DNA of 64,000 nt, from NCBI RefSeq assembly GCF_005280255.1, contig NZ_CP040018.1, positions 4,960,001 to 5,024,000 on the forward strand, read 5' to 3'. The DNA is from Arthrobacter sp. 24S4-2. Lineage in GTDB: Bacteria > Actinomycetota > Actinomycetes > Actinomycetales > Micrococcaceae. This document shows positions 33,684 to 42,479 of this stretch, piece after piece. The notes beneath the pieces were generated by a model. It was not told where the DNA came from. It did no database searches and saw nothing but the letters and a program-made list of their open reading frames with translations. Positions within the stretch are counted from its first letter, which is position 1, and the number at the start of each line of letters is the position of its first letter. Both the position numbers and the translations under genes were made by a program.

Positions 33684-36628
33684 ATGTCTGCTTCAGTTAT
33701 TGATCAAGAAGGCCTTCCCCGCCCTGATGTGTCCCCACAGGAAGCCTCCGAGCTGGCGCGCGACCTCTTCGACGTGGATGTAACGTCCATCAAGGAACTG
33801 GGTAGCCAGCAAGACCGCAACTTCCTGGTGTCAGATGGCGGCCAGCGATGGTTGCTGAAAGTCAGCAACCCGGCGTTCTCATCGGACGAAATTGCCGCGC
33901 AGAACGCAGCGATGGAACGGCTTGCCGCCGCGGGTCTCAATGCCCCGGTCCCGGTGTCTTCCCCTGCCGGGTTCCCCATCCACGTCACCTCAATAGCAGG
34001 CAGGGACCACTGCGTCCGGCTCCTCACCTTTGTCGACGGGACGCCGCTCATTGACAGGCAGCACCTCTCCCCCACGGTTCTGGGCGCACTGGGAAGTACC
34101 CTCGCCGAAGCCGCCAGCGTCCTTGCCGGCTTCGAGCACCCAGGACTGGAACGGGCCCTCCAGTGGGACCTTAGAGTAGGCGAAGAAGTCGTCGCCGAAT
34201 TGCTGCACTTCGTCCGGGATCCCCATAAGCGCGACTTGCTTGAGAGCGCCTTGTCCCGCCTGAGGAAACGACTCCGGCCGCTCAGAGACGAGTTGCCTGT
34301 CCAGGCGATTCACGGGGACATTACCGACGACAATGTCGTGTTCTGCATAGATGAAACAGGTGGCACGCGGATCGCAGGCATCATCGATTTCAGTGACACG
34401 ATGTACAGCTGGCGCATCAGCGAGCTCGCGGTAGCCTGTGCGTCCGTATTCCACCATGCCCCGGAGCAACCGCTGGCGCTTCTTCCGCTGGTCAAGGCTT
34501 TCAACGACGTACTTCCTCTGACCGAAGCTGAGATTACAGCTTTGTGGCCCCTGATCGTTCTTCGCGGAGCGGTGCTGGCGGTCAGCGGTGAGCAGCAAAT
34601 CGCCATCGATCCAGACAATGAGTACGCTTCCTCGGCCATTGACCGGGAATGGGAGTGCTTCAACGTTCCGGCAAGCTTCGACTGGGATGTCGCCGAAGCC
34701 AGCATCAGGGCCGCCATCGGTCAACCGAAGACTCCAGCCGAACCCTCCCCACAGATGGTGCAACCGATGCTCCGCACTCAAGCCCGGACAGTGAATCTGG
34801 GCTGGGACAGCGACTCCTTCAGCGAAGGTTCCTGGCTGGAAGGTCGAGGTCAGGAACAGCGCCTCATTGACGGGGACCTCGTGGACGCCGAGGTCCTACT
34901 GACCCGCTACGGTGAAGCCCGCCTTACCCGGGCCCGTCCCCACAGCGAACTTGAACCGATCAACGTCGCTCTTGCCGTCGAGGTGCATGCAAAGGACCGA
35001 CAGAGCCTCTACGCTCCCTTCGCAGGTTCGGTCACCTTCGACACCCAAACTGCCGTCCTGACACTGACCGGCACGCACGACACCATCACCCTGCAGGGAC
35101 TATCAGAGGTCCCCACCCTCCCGGAAGGTCTACCGTCAACGTCGGGGATTCTCTCGGACTCATCGGCGCCGAGGGAATCACGGTCTGGCACACCCGCAGC
35201 GCGCTGGAGAACACCCGACCGCATCCGCCCCGTTTCGTCCGCGCTTCCGAGTTCTCTGGCTACTCAGCCCTGTACCAGGACCCATCCCAGCTGCTCACAG
35301 GAGCACCTGGATTCCTCGGGTCCGAAATGTCGAAGAATGGAGACACCGACGCAGTGCTGGAGCGCCGCCGGGGAGCCTACAACTCCTTGCAAGGCTATTA
35401 CTACGACGCACCGCCTCAGATCGAGAGAGGGTGGAAAGAACATCTCATTGACACGAACGGCCGCCACTACCTGGACATGGTAAACAACGTCTCAGTCCTG
35501 GGCCACGGAAACCCGGTAATTGCCTCAACGGCCTACCGGCAGTGGAGCAGGCTGAACACCAATTCGCGGTTCAACTTCAACGCCGTGGCCGAATTCTCAG
35601 AAAGATTGCTGGCCAAGGTCCCCAAGAACCTGGACACCGTCTTCCTGGTCAACAGCGGCACAGAGGCCGTGGACCTGGCGCTTCGCCTGTCCAAGGCTTT
35701 CACCAAGCGCGAGGACGTTCTCTGCTGTGAAGAGTCCTACCACGGCTGGTCGCTTGCAGCCGATGCTGTTTCCACCTCCACCTCGGACAACCCCCAAGCA
35801 GCACAGAGCCGGCCAGCCTGGGTCCATGTGGTGGATGCGCCCAACGACTATCGTGGCACGCACCGCGGTGAAGGTGCAGGAGTTCGCTATGCAGAGGACG
35901 CCGCAAGGCTGCTGCACCAACTTGAACGAGACGGCAAACCCATCGGCACGTTCATCGCCGAGCCACGCAACGGCAATGCCGGAGCCATCGGAACGCCACG
36001 GGGTTACCTGAACGCCGTGTACGCCACTGTCCGGAACCACGGCGGGGTATGCATCGCTGATGAAGTCCAGGTTGGCTACGGGCGGCTGGGCGCCCACTTC
36101 TGGGGTTTCGAAGAGCACGGCGCCGAACCGGACATCATTACGATGGCAAAAGCCATGGGCAACGGTCATCCCCTTGGGGCTGTCATTACTCGCCGCGAGA
36201 TAGCCGATGCCCTCGCAGCTCAAGGCGCCTTCTTCTCCTCATCCGGCGGAAGCACGCTGAGCAGCCGCATCGGTCTGACCGTCCTTGACGTGATCGAATC
36301 CGACAAGCTTCAGGCGAACGCAGCCGCAGTCGGCCAGATTCTCACTGACGGTTTCACCGAACTCATGAACAAACACGACATCATCGGAACTGCCCACGGC
36401 ATGGGCCTGTACCAAGGGCTTGAATTCGTGCGCGACCACGTCACCTTGGAACCGGCCGCGGAAGAAACACGCGCGATCTGCGCCAGGATGCTCCAACTTG
36501 GAATCATCGTGCTGCCCACCGGGGACCGTCAGAACATTCTCAAAATCAAGCCGCCGCTTTGCTTCACTGCTGAGAGCGCCCGATTCTTCCTGCGAATGCT
36601 GGACAAAGTACTCAGGGAGGGGTGGTGA
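33684..36628 (+). pseudogene. Kinase / M23-like / class III aminotransferase fusion protein, single-base frameshift
   Basis: Three domains are read in order: an aminoglycoside-phosphotransferase-type kinase (HGDITDDNVVFC, GIIDFSDTMYSW), a short beta-rich segment like the M23/lipoyl-type insert of such fusions (LYAPFAGSV), then a PLP-dependent class III aminotransferase (VNSGTEAVDLALRLSK, IADEVQVGYGR, TMAKAMGNGHPLGAV with the PLP lysine). The frame breaks near 35127-35128; adding one base gives EGSTVNVGDSLG and a 981-residue protein. The combination recalls hydroxylysine kinase plus phospholyase, so phosphorylation then elimination of an amino alcohol is plausible. As written the two halves are separate frames. 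Confidence 0.82.
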
Positions 36629-36702
36629 CCTTGCTGGTTCCGACCGCTTCCGAAGACGGAGCTCGGCCTGTGGTCCATGTCCTCACCCACGAAAGGAGCC
36701 CT

Positions 36703-37490
36703 GTGCCCCACCACACCCAGGCCAGTAACACGATGCCGGTTGCATTGATTACGGGAGCCGGCAGCCAGACCGGAATCGGCATGGCGTGCGCCCGCCGTCT
36801 GGGCGCAACCCACCGACTCCTCATTACCTCCACCAGCGACAGGATCCATCGGCGAGCCCAGGAGCTGAACTCCCGCGGAATCCACACAGTGTCGGTAACC
36901 GCGGACCTGACCGACCCGCGCCACGCCACGGAAATGGTGGCAAACGCGATCGACCTATTCGGCAGGCTTGACGTGCTGGTCAACAACGCAGGAATGGCTG
37001 CGGTGGGAGAGACAGCCGAGAGCTCCCCGTGGCAGGAACCACGGACACCCAATGGCACCGATCCATCGCTCGCAACCTGGACACAACATTCTATATGACC
37101 CGCGCGGCGCTGGCGCCTATGCTCGAGGCCGGCTACGGGCGGATCGTGAACATGTCCTCGCTGTCGGGGACGGTCATGGCATACCGCCATGACGCCGGCT
37201 ATCACGCAGCCAAGGCCGCCGTCGCCGGCTTCACCCGAGCTACGGCACTGGAGGTGGCCAGCTCCGGAGTGACGGTCAATGCTGTTGCTCCAGGATGGAT
37301 CGCCACTGCTTCCTCTACGGCGCACGAGCTCAGTATGGGCGAAGCTACCCCGCTGGGACGCCCGGGCTGCCCGGACGAGGTAGCGGCCACTATTGCATTC
37401 CTGGCTTCACCGGGTGCGTCCTACATCACCGGCCAGGTCATCGTCATCGACGGCGGAAATTCCATTGCCGAAGAACGGCTCAGCCAGTAG
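36703..37490 (+). pseudogene. SDR oxidoreductase with a single-base frameshift
   Basis: GTG 36703 follows an AGGAG box. The N-terminal part has LITGAGSQTGIGMACARRLG and LVNNAGMAAVGE; after 37028 the rest is in another frame, with IVNMSSLSG, YHAAKAAVAGFTRA, VNAVAPGWIAT and GQVIVIDGGNS. One extra C in the run at 37025-37028 would join them as ESSPVAGTTDTQW and give 262 residues, normal for an SDR. The gene follows the aminotransferase fusion by 74 bases. It ends directly at the IS5 left end, whose TA target lies in the TAG stop codon. Confidence 0.85.
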
Positions 37491-38435
37491 GGCGTGTCTG
37501 CTAAGTATCGGGATTCCGATGTTTCAAGCTGGATAGATGGTTTGTGCGAATGTGATTTCAGATGAGTTGTGGACGGTTATCGAACCTGTCCTGCGGACGG
37601 CACCGGGCCGACGGGGCGGCCTTGGAATAATCACCGACTGACGCTGGAGGGCATCTGCTGGCGGTTCCGCACCGGTTCGCCGTGGCGGGATCTGCCGGCC
37701 GATTTCGGTGCCTGGCAATCGGTGTGGGAGCGGCACCGCCGCTGGTCGGCCGACGGATCATACGCGCGGATGTTCGCCGCGGTAAAGGAATCCACCGGGG
37801 TATGCGACATGGAACTGGAGTCGCTGCTTTCGGTTGATTCCACCAGTGTCCGGGCTCATCAGCACACCGCTGGAGCGCCGAAGCTGAAGGTCGATCCGAG
37901 CCACACAGGGGGCAGGAGCGAGTTACAAGTTTCTGCCCGACGAGCCTGCTGATCACGCCATCGGGCGCTCCAGAGGCGGGCTGACGACGAAAATCCACGC
38001 CCTCACCGACCAGGCATGCGCGCCGGTCACGATGCTGCTGACTCCCGGCCAGGCGGGTGATAATCCGCAGCTGTTGCCGCTGCTGGAAGCCCATAAGATC
38101 CAGGACGGCATCTGCTTCCGGTTACTGGCCGACAAGACCTATTCCCACCCTTCAACCCGCAGCGAACTGCGCTCCCGTAGGATCAAGCACACCATCCCGG
38201 AACGGTCCGATCAGATCGCACGGCGGAAGGCCAAAGGCTCAGCCGGTGGCAGGCCGCCGGCTTTCGATCCAGCAATCTACAAGGAACGCAACACCGTCGA
38301 ACGCGGCTTCAACCGCCTCAAACACTGGCGCGGGATCGCCACCCGCTACGACAAATACGCCACCACGTTCCTGGGCGGAGTGCTACTCACCGCGATGGTC
38401 ACATTCCACCGAGTCCACAATTAACAGACACGACC
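37490..38435 (+). mobile_element. IS5-family (IS427-like) element flanked by TA
   Basis: The left end GGGCGTGTCTGCTAA and right end (mirror GGTCGTGTCTGTTAA) are inverted repeats, flanked by TA at 37488-37489 and 38436-38437. Length is 946 bp. The left end abuts the stop codon of the SDR gene. A lone copy of the same left end lies at 27592-27629. Confidence 0.88.
37537..38424 (+). pseudogene. IS5-family transposase, in several frames
   Basis: The N terminus (ISDELWTVIEPVLRTAPGRR) is in one frame. The next part (WNNHRLTLEGICWRFRTGSP, SVDSTSVRAHQHTAG) is in a second frame after the four-G run at 37613-37616, where one more G would restore GRPWNNHRL. The last part (DHAIGRSRGGLTTKIHAL, LADKTYSHPSTRSELR, RNTVERGFNRLKHWRG) is in a third, shifted near 37925. 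The last shift may be the programmed frameshift used by IS427-group elements; the first looks like an error or mutation. Confidence 0.82.
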
Positions 38436-38473
38436 TAAAAATCACGGCTTCGCCGACTTAGCCTTCTAGGCGG

Positions 38474-39048
38474 CTAAGAGGTCCAGCGATGGATAAAAAA
38501 GGCCAAAGCCGAGGTGGCTGCGCTAAACCGGAACAGGGCCTCTTGCTCGCTGCTTAGGCCCGGGTGCGAGCCGTTCGTGTGGCTCATTTTCCAGAAGCCT
38601 TTAACGTAGTCGTGTTCGCCGGGTTCGAACATCCCTACTTCACTGAGTTTTTCGATGGCGGGGGTTCCATTGCTCTGACCTGGCCTGGGAGAGAAGTTTG
38701 CTTTCACCGCGGCAACTTCCACAAAGAAGCCCTCAATCGTGGCGCGGGTGGACGCGTTGCAGGCCTCCCAGTCCCGCCTTTTGAAAGCAGAGAAGGCCTG
38801 CTGGTAATGGTTGGCCGACACGGTGAATCCCTTGTCAGTGAGGGCAGCTTCCAGATCGGAAACTTGGGGAGACAATGGTATTTCCGCAGCACCTACCGGG
38901 GCGATAGACCACTTTCTCTTATTCACGCTGAGACTGTAGCCGTCGTCGAGCAGGCTTGAGCGCAACTCGGCCACCCATTCCTGGTCGCCGCTGGCGCGAT
39001 CATTCAGGATTTTCGTTCCCAAGGCTATAAGGGAGTCATTGCTAGGGT
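38474..39048 (-). pseudogene. Abortive-infection-like protein, 5' end removed by IS3
   Basis: An open frame of about 190 codons runs from the IS3 boundary at 39048 to 38474. The N-terminal part SNDSLIALGTKILNDRASG, the middle DWEACNASTRATIEGFFVEV and the end HPGLSSEQEALFRFSAATSA recall C-terminal domains of abortive-infection proteins. That assignment is a weak impression, not a firm hit. The true start is lost under the IS element; a TTG at 39022 could still initiate a 182-residue product. It may be a damaged phage-defence gene. Confidence 0.5.
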
Positions 39049-39117
39049 TGAGCTGCCACAGAGATCTCGGACAGTGGGCCCTCCTAAAATGGGGGTCTAC
39101 CGAAAGTAGAGATCAGC

Positions 39118-39408
39118 ATGACCGCATCACGCAAGCGATTTACCCAGGAGTTCAAGGACGAGCTGTGCCGCGAGGTGATCAACACGTCCAGGCCGATCAA
39201 GGACGTGGCCACCGCGTATGGTGTCGGCCCCGAGACGCTCCGGAACTGGCTGGTCAAGTACCGGGCGGCCAACGGCGGCACGGAGGCGGATCTGACGGTG
39301 TCGGAACGGGCGCGGCTGAAGGAGCTCGAGCGTGAAGTTCAAGAGCTGCGGGCGGAGACTGCCTTTTTGAAAAAAGCCAGCGCTTACTTCGCGCGGGAGC
39401 AGCGGTAG
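39118..39408 (+). CDS. IS3-family transposase OrfA (copy 2)
   Basis: 96 residues, nearly identical to the protein at 10882, with the same helix-turn-helix and the same KKASAYFAREQR end. The OrfB start GTG overlaps its last base region. Intact. Confidence 0.92.
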   Translation: MTASRKRFTQEFKDELCREVINTSRPIKDVATAYGVGPETLRNWLVKYRAANGGTEADLTVSERARLKELEREVQELRAETAFLKKASAYFAREQR

Positions 39409-40301
39409 TGAGCAAGTATGAATTCATCGATTCCCAAAAAGCTGAGCCCGCCAATCTGAATTCGGTAGTGAGAATGTGCCGCTGGCTGGCCGTCTCGACG
39501 TCGGGTTTCTATCACTGGGCCACCCGCCCGCAATCGGCCACGGCGGCCCGCCGCCAGGGCCTGACCGCGCGGATCCAGCACTTCTTCGAGGAGTCCGAGG
39601 GCACCTACGGCTACCGGCGCATCCACGCCGATCTCGCCGCGGAACAGACCGAGTGTTCTCGGAGTTGGTGCGGCAGATCATGCGCTGCCAGGGCCTGGTG
39701 GCCTGTCAACCACGTCCGTTCCGCATCACCACCGAGGCTGATGCTGAGGCGGCCGCGGGCATGCCCGATCTCGTCAACCGGGACTTCACCGCCGACCGCC
39801 CCGGGGTTGAAGTTCGTCGGCGACATCACCTACATCCACACCTGGCAAGGATTCGTCTACCTCGCCACCGTCATTGACTGCTACTCGAAGAAAGTCGTCG
39901 GCTGGTCCATCGCCGATCACATGCGCACCGGGCTCGTCGCCGACGCGCTCAAGAACGCCGCCGCCACAACCCGGATCGAGCCTGACGCGATCTGGCATTC
40001 CGATCGGGGCAGCGTCTACACCTCGACCGAGTTCAGGGCCCTGGTGATCGGCCTGGGCATGCGATCGTCGATGGGACGCACCGGCGTGTGCTGGGACAAC
40101 AGCATGGCCGAATCGTTCTTCTCAGCCCTGAAAAACGAGCGTGTGTATCGGACCGTTTATGCAACTAAATCACAAGCCCGGAGCGACGTCATCCGGTACA
40201 TCGAGGGGTTTTACAACAGCCGGCGCCGTCACTCCGCGCTCGGTTACCGGCGGCCTAACGAAGTCCACTATGGTTATCAACAGCCAGCCTTGGCAGCGTA
40301 G
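39408..40301 (+). pseudogene. IS3-family transposase OrfB (copy 2), internally frameshifted
   Basis: GTG 39408 opens MSKYEFIDSQKAEPANLNSV, intact here but broken in copy 1. Near 39660 one C is missing relative to copy 1, and near 39809 one T is extra. The frame runs through to the end, but about 50 residues between these points are out of phase (nonsense in place of ELVRQIMRCQGLVACQPRP). Catalytic motifs GDITYIHTWQG, WHSDRGSVYTS and GVCWDNSMAESFF are in frame. Probably inactive. Confidence 0.85.
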
Positions 40302-40412
40302 AAGAATCCACTAATTCCGCTGTCCGAAATCACCGCAGCAGCTCAGGTTCTTACCGAGGGCCGCGCTCACGCGTGTTGGTTTGTTGTTCCAACTCCCGTT
40401 GGGCTTCTCCGG

Positions 40413-40526
40413 TCAAGGGTCGTTCTTCCCAAGATTGGCATACTTCAACAGTGCGGTCAGTTCGCCGTGGCTGTATTCAGCAGCGCGTGCGCTGATGATC
40501 GCCTCAGTGCGTTCGGAGAGTGGCAT
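40413..40526 (-). CDS. Small hypothetical protein (37 residues)
   Basis: A short frame with ATG 40526 encodes MPLSERTEAIISARAAEYSH and ends KYANLGKNDP at a TGA. The composition (amphipathic helix, no rare codons) is protein-like, and AGGTAACCTGCATTC lies upstream, but there is no clear ribosome-binding site. The rest of 40346-40759 contains nothing else I can support. Confidence 0.35.
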   Translation of the reverse strand: MPLSERTEAIISARAAEYSHGELTALLKYANLGKNDP

Positions 40527-40759
40527 GAATGCAGGTTACCTAGGCAAATTGAGATTGCTAAACGGATTTCAGGTACTCATTTCCGTTTCCTTGTTCGCAG
40601 CCAGCATCCTTCAGCGCTTCAAGGCCCCGGCACTCCTGTCCCTTTGTGACAAGTGTTACCGGATGCCATGTTACTTAGCGTTGGATTTTCGACGAATTCA
40701 CAAGGCACCCCATTTTTGGGTCCGACCGGACGGAAGGGCCGCAACAGTGTCTGCAGTAG

Positions 40760-40987
40760 TCAAGCGGTTTGGCGTCCGGAATCGAGTTGATCCGTGTAGC
40801 CAAAGGGGACTGCATTGCTGAGGCCGACGACGAAGTGTCCGTCTCCGAGCCGGGTCACCATGATGCCGTGCGTCCGTTGCCGCTTGGCGCTCTCGATCAT
40901 CCGGTCGACCGCGGCAGTGATGCGGCGGTCCATGGAGGCCCTGTCGCGGACCTTGATTTCGATGGGTTCCACATCCTGCATGTTCAT
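40760..40987 (-). CDS. Small GIxVTR-motif protein, paralogue 1
   Basis: A 75-residue protein I cannot assign to a named family. An N-terminal helix (SMDRRITAAVDRMIESAKRQ) is followed by a beta-like half, HGIMVTRLGDGHFVVGLSNA then VPFGYTDQLD. The same layout recurs at 45137 and 55888 in this window. ATG 40987 overlaps the stop of the gene at 40984-41199 by four bases, so the two are translationally coupled. Small size and repetition suggest a plasmid-borne conserved regulator or accessory protein. Confidence 0.7.
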   Translation of the reverse strand: MNMQDVEPIEIKVRDRASMDRRITAAVDRMIESAKRQRTHGIMVTRLGDGHFVVGLSNAVPFGYTDQLDSGRQTA

Positions 40988-41199
40988 GACTTGCTCACCT
41001 CGCTGGGTCGGATAAGTAGGGCGGTATAGCCCTGCGCTTTTTCGTACAGGGTTCGAGGTTCGACGCCGTAGGCTTCCAGCCAGAGAGTGTCCGCAGTAAC
41101 GGCTACGTCCTCGACATACCCGGTCCGGATAGTTCGGCCTTCTTTCTGAACCTTGACCTGTCTGCCGGCCAAGTCCTTCCAATCTGCGTGGTCTCGCAT
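40984..41199 (-). CDS. Small SH3/KOW-like partner protein
   Basis: A 71-residue protein starting MRDHADWKDLAGRQVKVQKE, with TGYVEDVAVTADTLWLEAYG in the middle. The G-x-V-(D/E)-x-V-x-x-D pattern suggests a small beta-barrel. A comparable segment (SGTVDAVMADESCFWIWVDG) forms the C-terminal domain of the LacI-HTH protein at 54179. The start is chosen at ATG 41199 behind AAAGGCAG. It is coupled to the GIxVTR protein by an ATGA overlap. Confidence 0.65.
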   Translation of the reverse strand: MRDHADWKDLAGRQVKVQKEGRTIRTGYVEDVAVTADTLWLEAYGVEPRTLYEKAQGYTALLIRPSEVSKS

Positions 41200-41725
41200 G
41201 GAGCTGCCTTTCGTATCGCAATTCATGGTTTTGCTTGTGCCTGCGGCTTATTCCGCGGGAATTCCAAACCATCGGTCGACTCGGACCAGCATCGTGCGCT
41301 CCATGGCTGCGATCTAGCCACGCCTATTGGGTGACACACCGTAGGCCTTCGCGCTCTCCCCACCTCGAGTATTCGCTTGAGGTCGTCGGATGATGGTGGC
41401 GGCGCCGAGTGATTTCGGGGGTTTCCGGCCCTCACCGAGTGTGTTTCGGCTGGCCGTCTGTGGGCATCTTTGATGGCCGTGACCGGGCAAACCCCGTGGC
41501 CGCCACCGTGCACCGAACTGGCCGCCTGTGGGCAGTTTTTCATGGCCGCTAACAAGGGGTAAACCTTAGCGAAGTAGGCCAGTTCCGCCCATCGGCACAC
41601 CTAACAGTGGGTACCGTTCTAGCCGTACTGGTGTGCTCCAAACAGTTGACAGAGTCAGAATGGACGCAGATGTGGCTACCCAGCACTCAACCCTCTCTAG
41701 TTTTGCTGACATGGAGTTTGGTTGG
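41200..41725. other. Non-coding block with a 33-bp imperfect repeat pair
   Basis: No gene is supported. CTGGCCGTCTGTGGGCATCT (41450 region) and CTGGCCGCCTGTGGGCAGTT (41518 region) begin two similar units (41448-41480 and 41516-41549), each running into ATGGCCG. They look like repeated ends of an IS21-type element with no transposase left. At 41607-41635 a 29-base segment matches 10271-10299 at about 26 positions. Confidence 0.5.
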
Positions 41726-42478
41726 TTAGAGCGTGGAAGCCTGCATGCTCTGTGCCTTTGCGGAGTTGCTGTCTTGGGGCACGTTCCACTTGCTGATGCC
41801 GATTATCGTCACTGTCGCCGTGATCGCGGCTGAGACGAAGACGGGCACGCTGAGGCACAGATGCATCAACCCTGCTCCGGCCACGGCACCACAAAACAGG
41901 ACGGCCACCGCTGCGAGCCTTCGGTTCCAGAGACGGTTTCCGGAGCTGAAGAAGGATTCCCCGGCGAGGGAAGCAAGGGTCGATGTGACAACGACTGTCG
42001 TCATGTCTTTTACGGCAAGGAAGCGGGCTATCAGGGCTTGGGAGCCCATTTGGACGGAGATGGCACAAGCTATGGCAATGCGGATCCATTCGGGTTGGGT
42101 GTCCGCCGTGGTGAGGAATAGTCCCGAGGCGATGAGTACTGCCGTGCCGGTGGTGAGGAGGATCGTTACACGAGTGTTCCATCCCGAGGTTTGGCGCCTG
42201 AGGACAGCCCCGGCTATCGCTGCGCCCAGCGTGAAGGCGACCAGGGCGAGGGCTGGACCCAGGATGTGCAGGCCTTCGCCGCCGGCCGCTGCCATGCCCA
42301 GAATGACGACGTTGCCGGTCATGTTTCCGGTGAAGATACGGTCCAGGCCGATGTAACCAACTGCATCCAACGCGCCCGTGACAAAGGTCAGGGCCATCAT
42401 CAGCCATAGCCTCAACCGGGCGTTTCGCTCGTGTTTCAACATTTGCAGCTGTTCTGTTTGGAGGTCTGTGCGTCGCAC
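41726..42478 (-). CDS. DUF1275 (YoaK-like) membrane protein
   Basis: A protein of 250 residues with about six membrane segments, opening RLWLMMALTFVTGALDAVGY and RIFTGNMTGNVVILGMA, the signature of DUF1275. I choose GTG 42478, one base after the stop of the gamma-glutamyltransferase gene, so the two are co-transcribed. The biochemical role of DUF1275 is unknown; membership in this operon suggests transport or export linked to gamma-glutamyl compounds. Confidence 0.85.
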   Translation of the reverse strand: MRRTDLQTEQLQMLKHERNARLRLWLMMALTFVTGALDAVGYIGLDRIFTGNMTGNVVILGMAAAGGEGLHILGPALALVAFTLGAAIAGAVLRRQTSGWNTRVTILLTTGTAVLIASGLFLTTADTQPEWIRIAIACAISVQMGSQALIARFLAVKDMTTVVVTSTLASLAGESFFSSGNRLWNRRLAAVAVLFCGAVAGAGLMHLCLSVPVFVSAAITATVTIIGISKWNVPQDSNSAKAQSMQASTL

Positions 42479-42479
42479 A

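Larger units (their letters stand above)
39049..40345 (+). mobile_element. IS3-family element, copy 2, with GGT target duplication
   Basis: The same element as at 10813-12108: the ends start TGAGCTGC and mirror at GCAGCTCA. The 3-bp direct repeat GGT lies on both sides (39046-39048 and 40346-40348), the normal IS3 target duplication, so this is a simple insertion, unlike copy 1. Length is 1297 bp. Confidence 0.92.

Noticed and set aside
40760..41199. Toxin-antitoxin pair
   Set aside because: Size and coupling fit, but neither protein has a known toxin or antitoxin fold signature and the paralogues occur without the partner.
41223..41600. A 125-residue minus-strand gene
   Set aside because: It lies over the repeated IS21-type end sequences and has no motif or ribosome-binding site.
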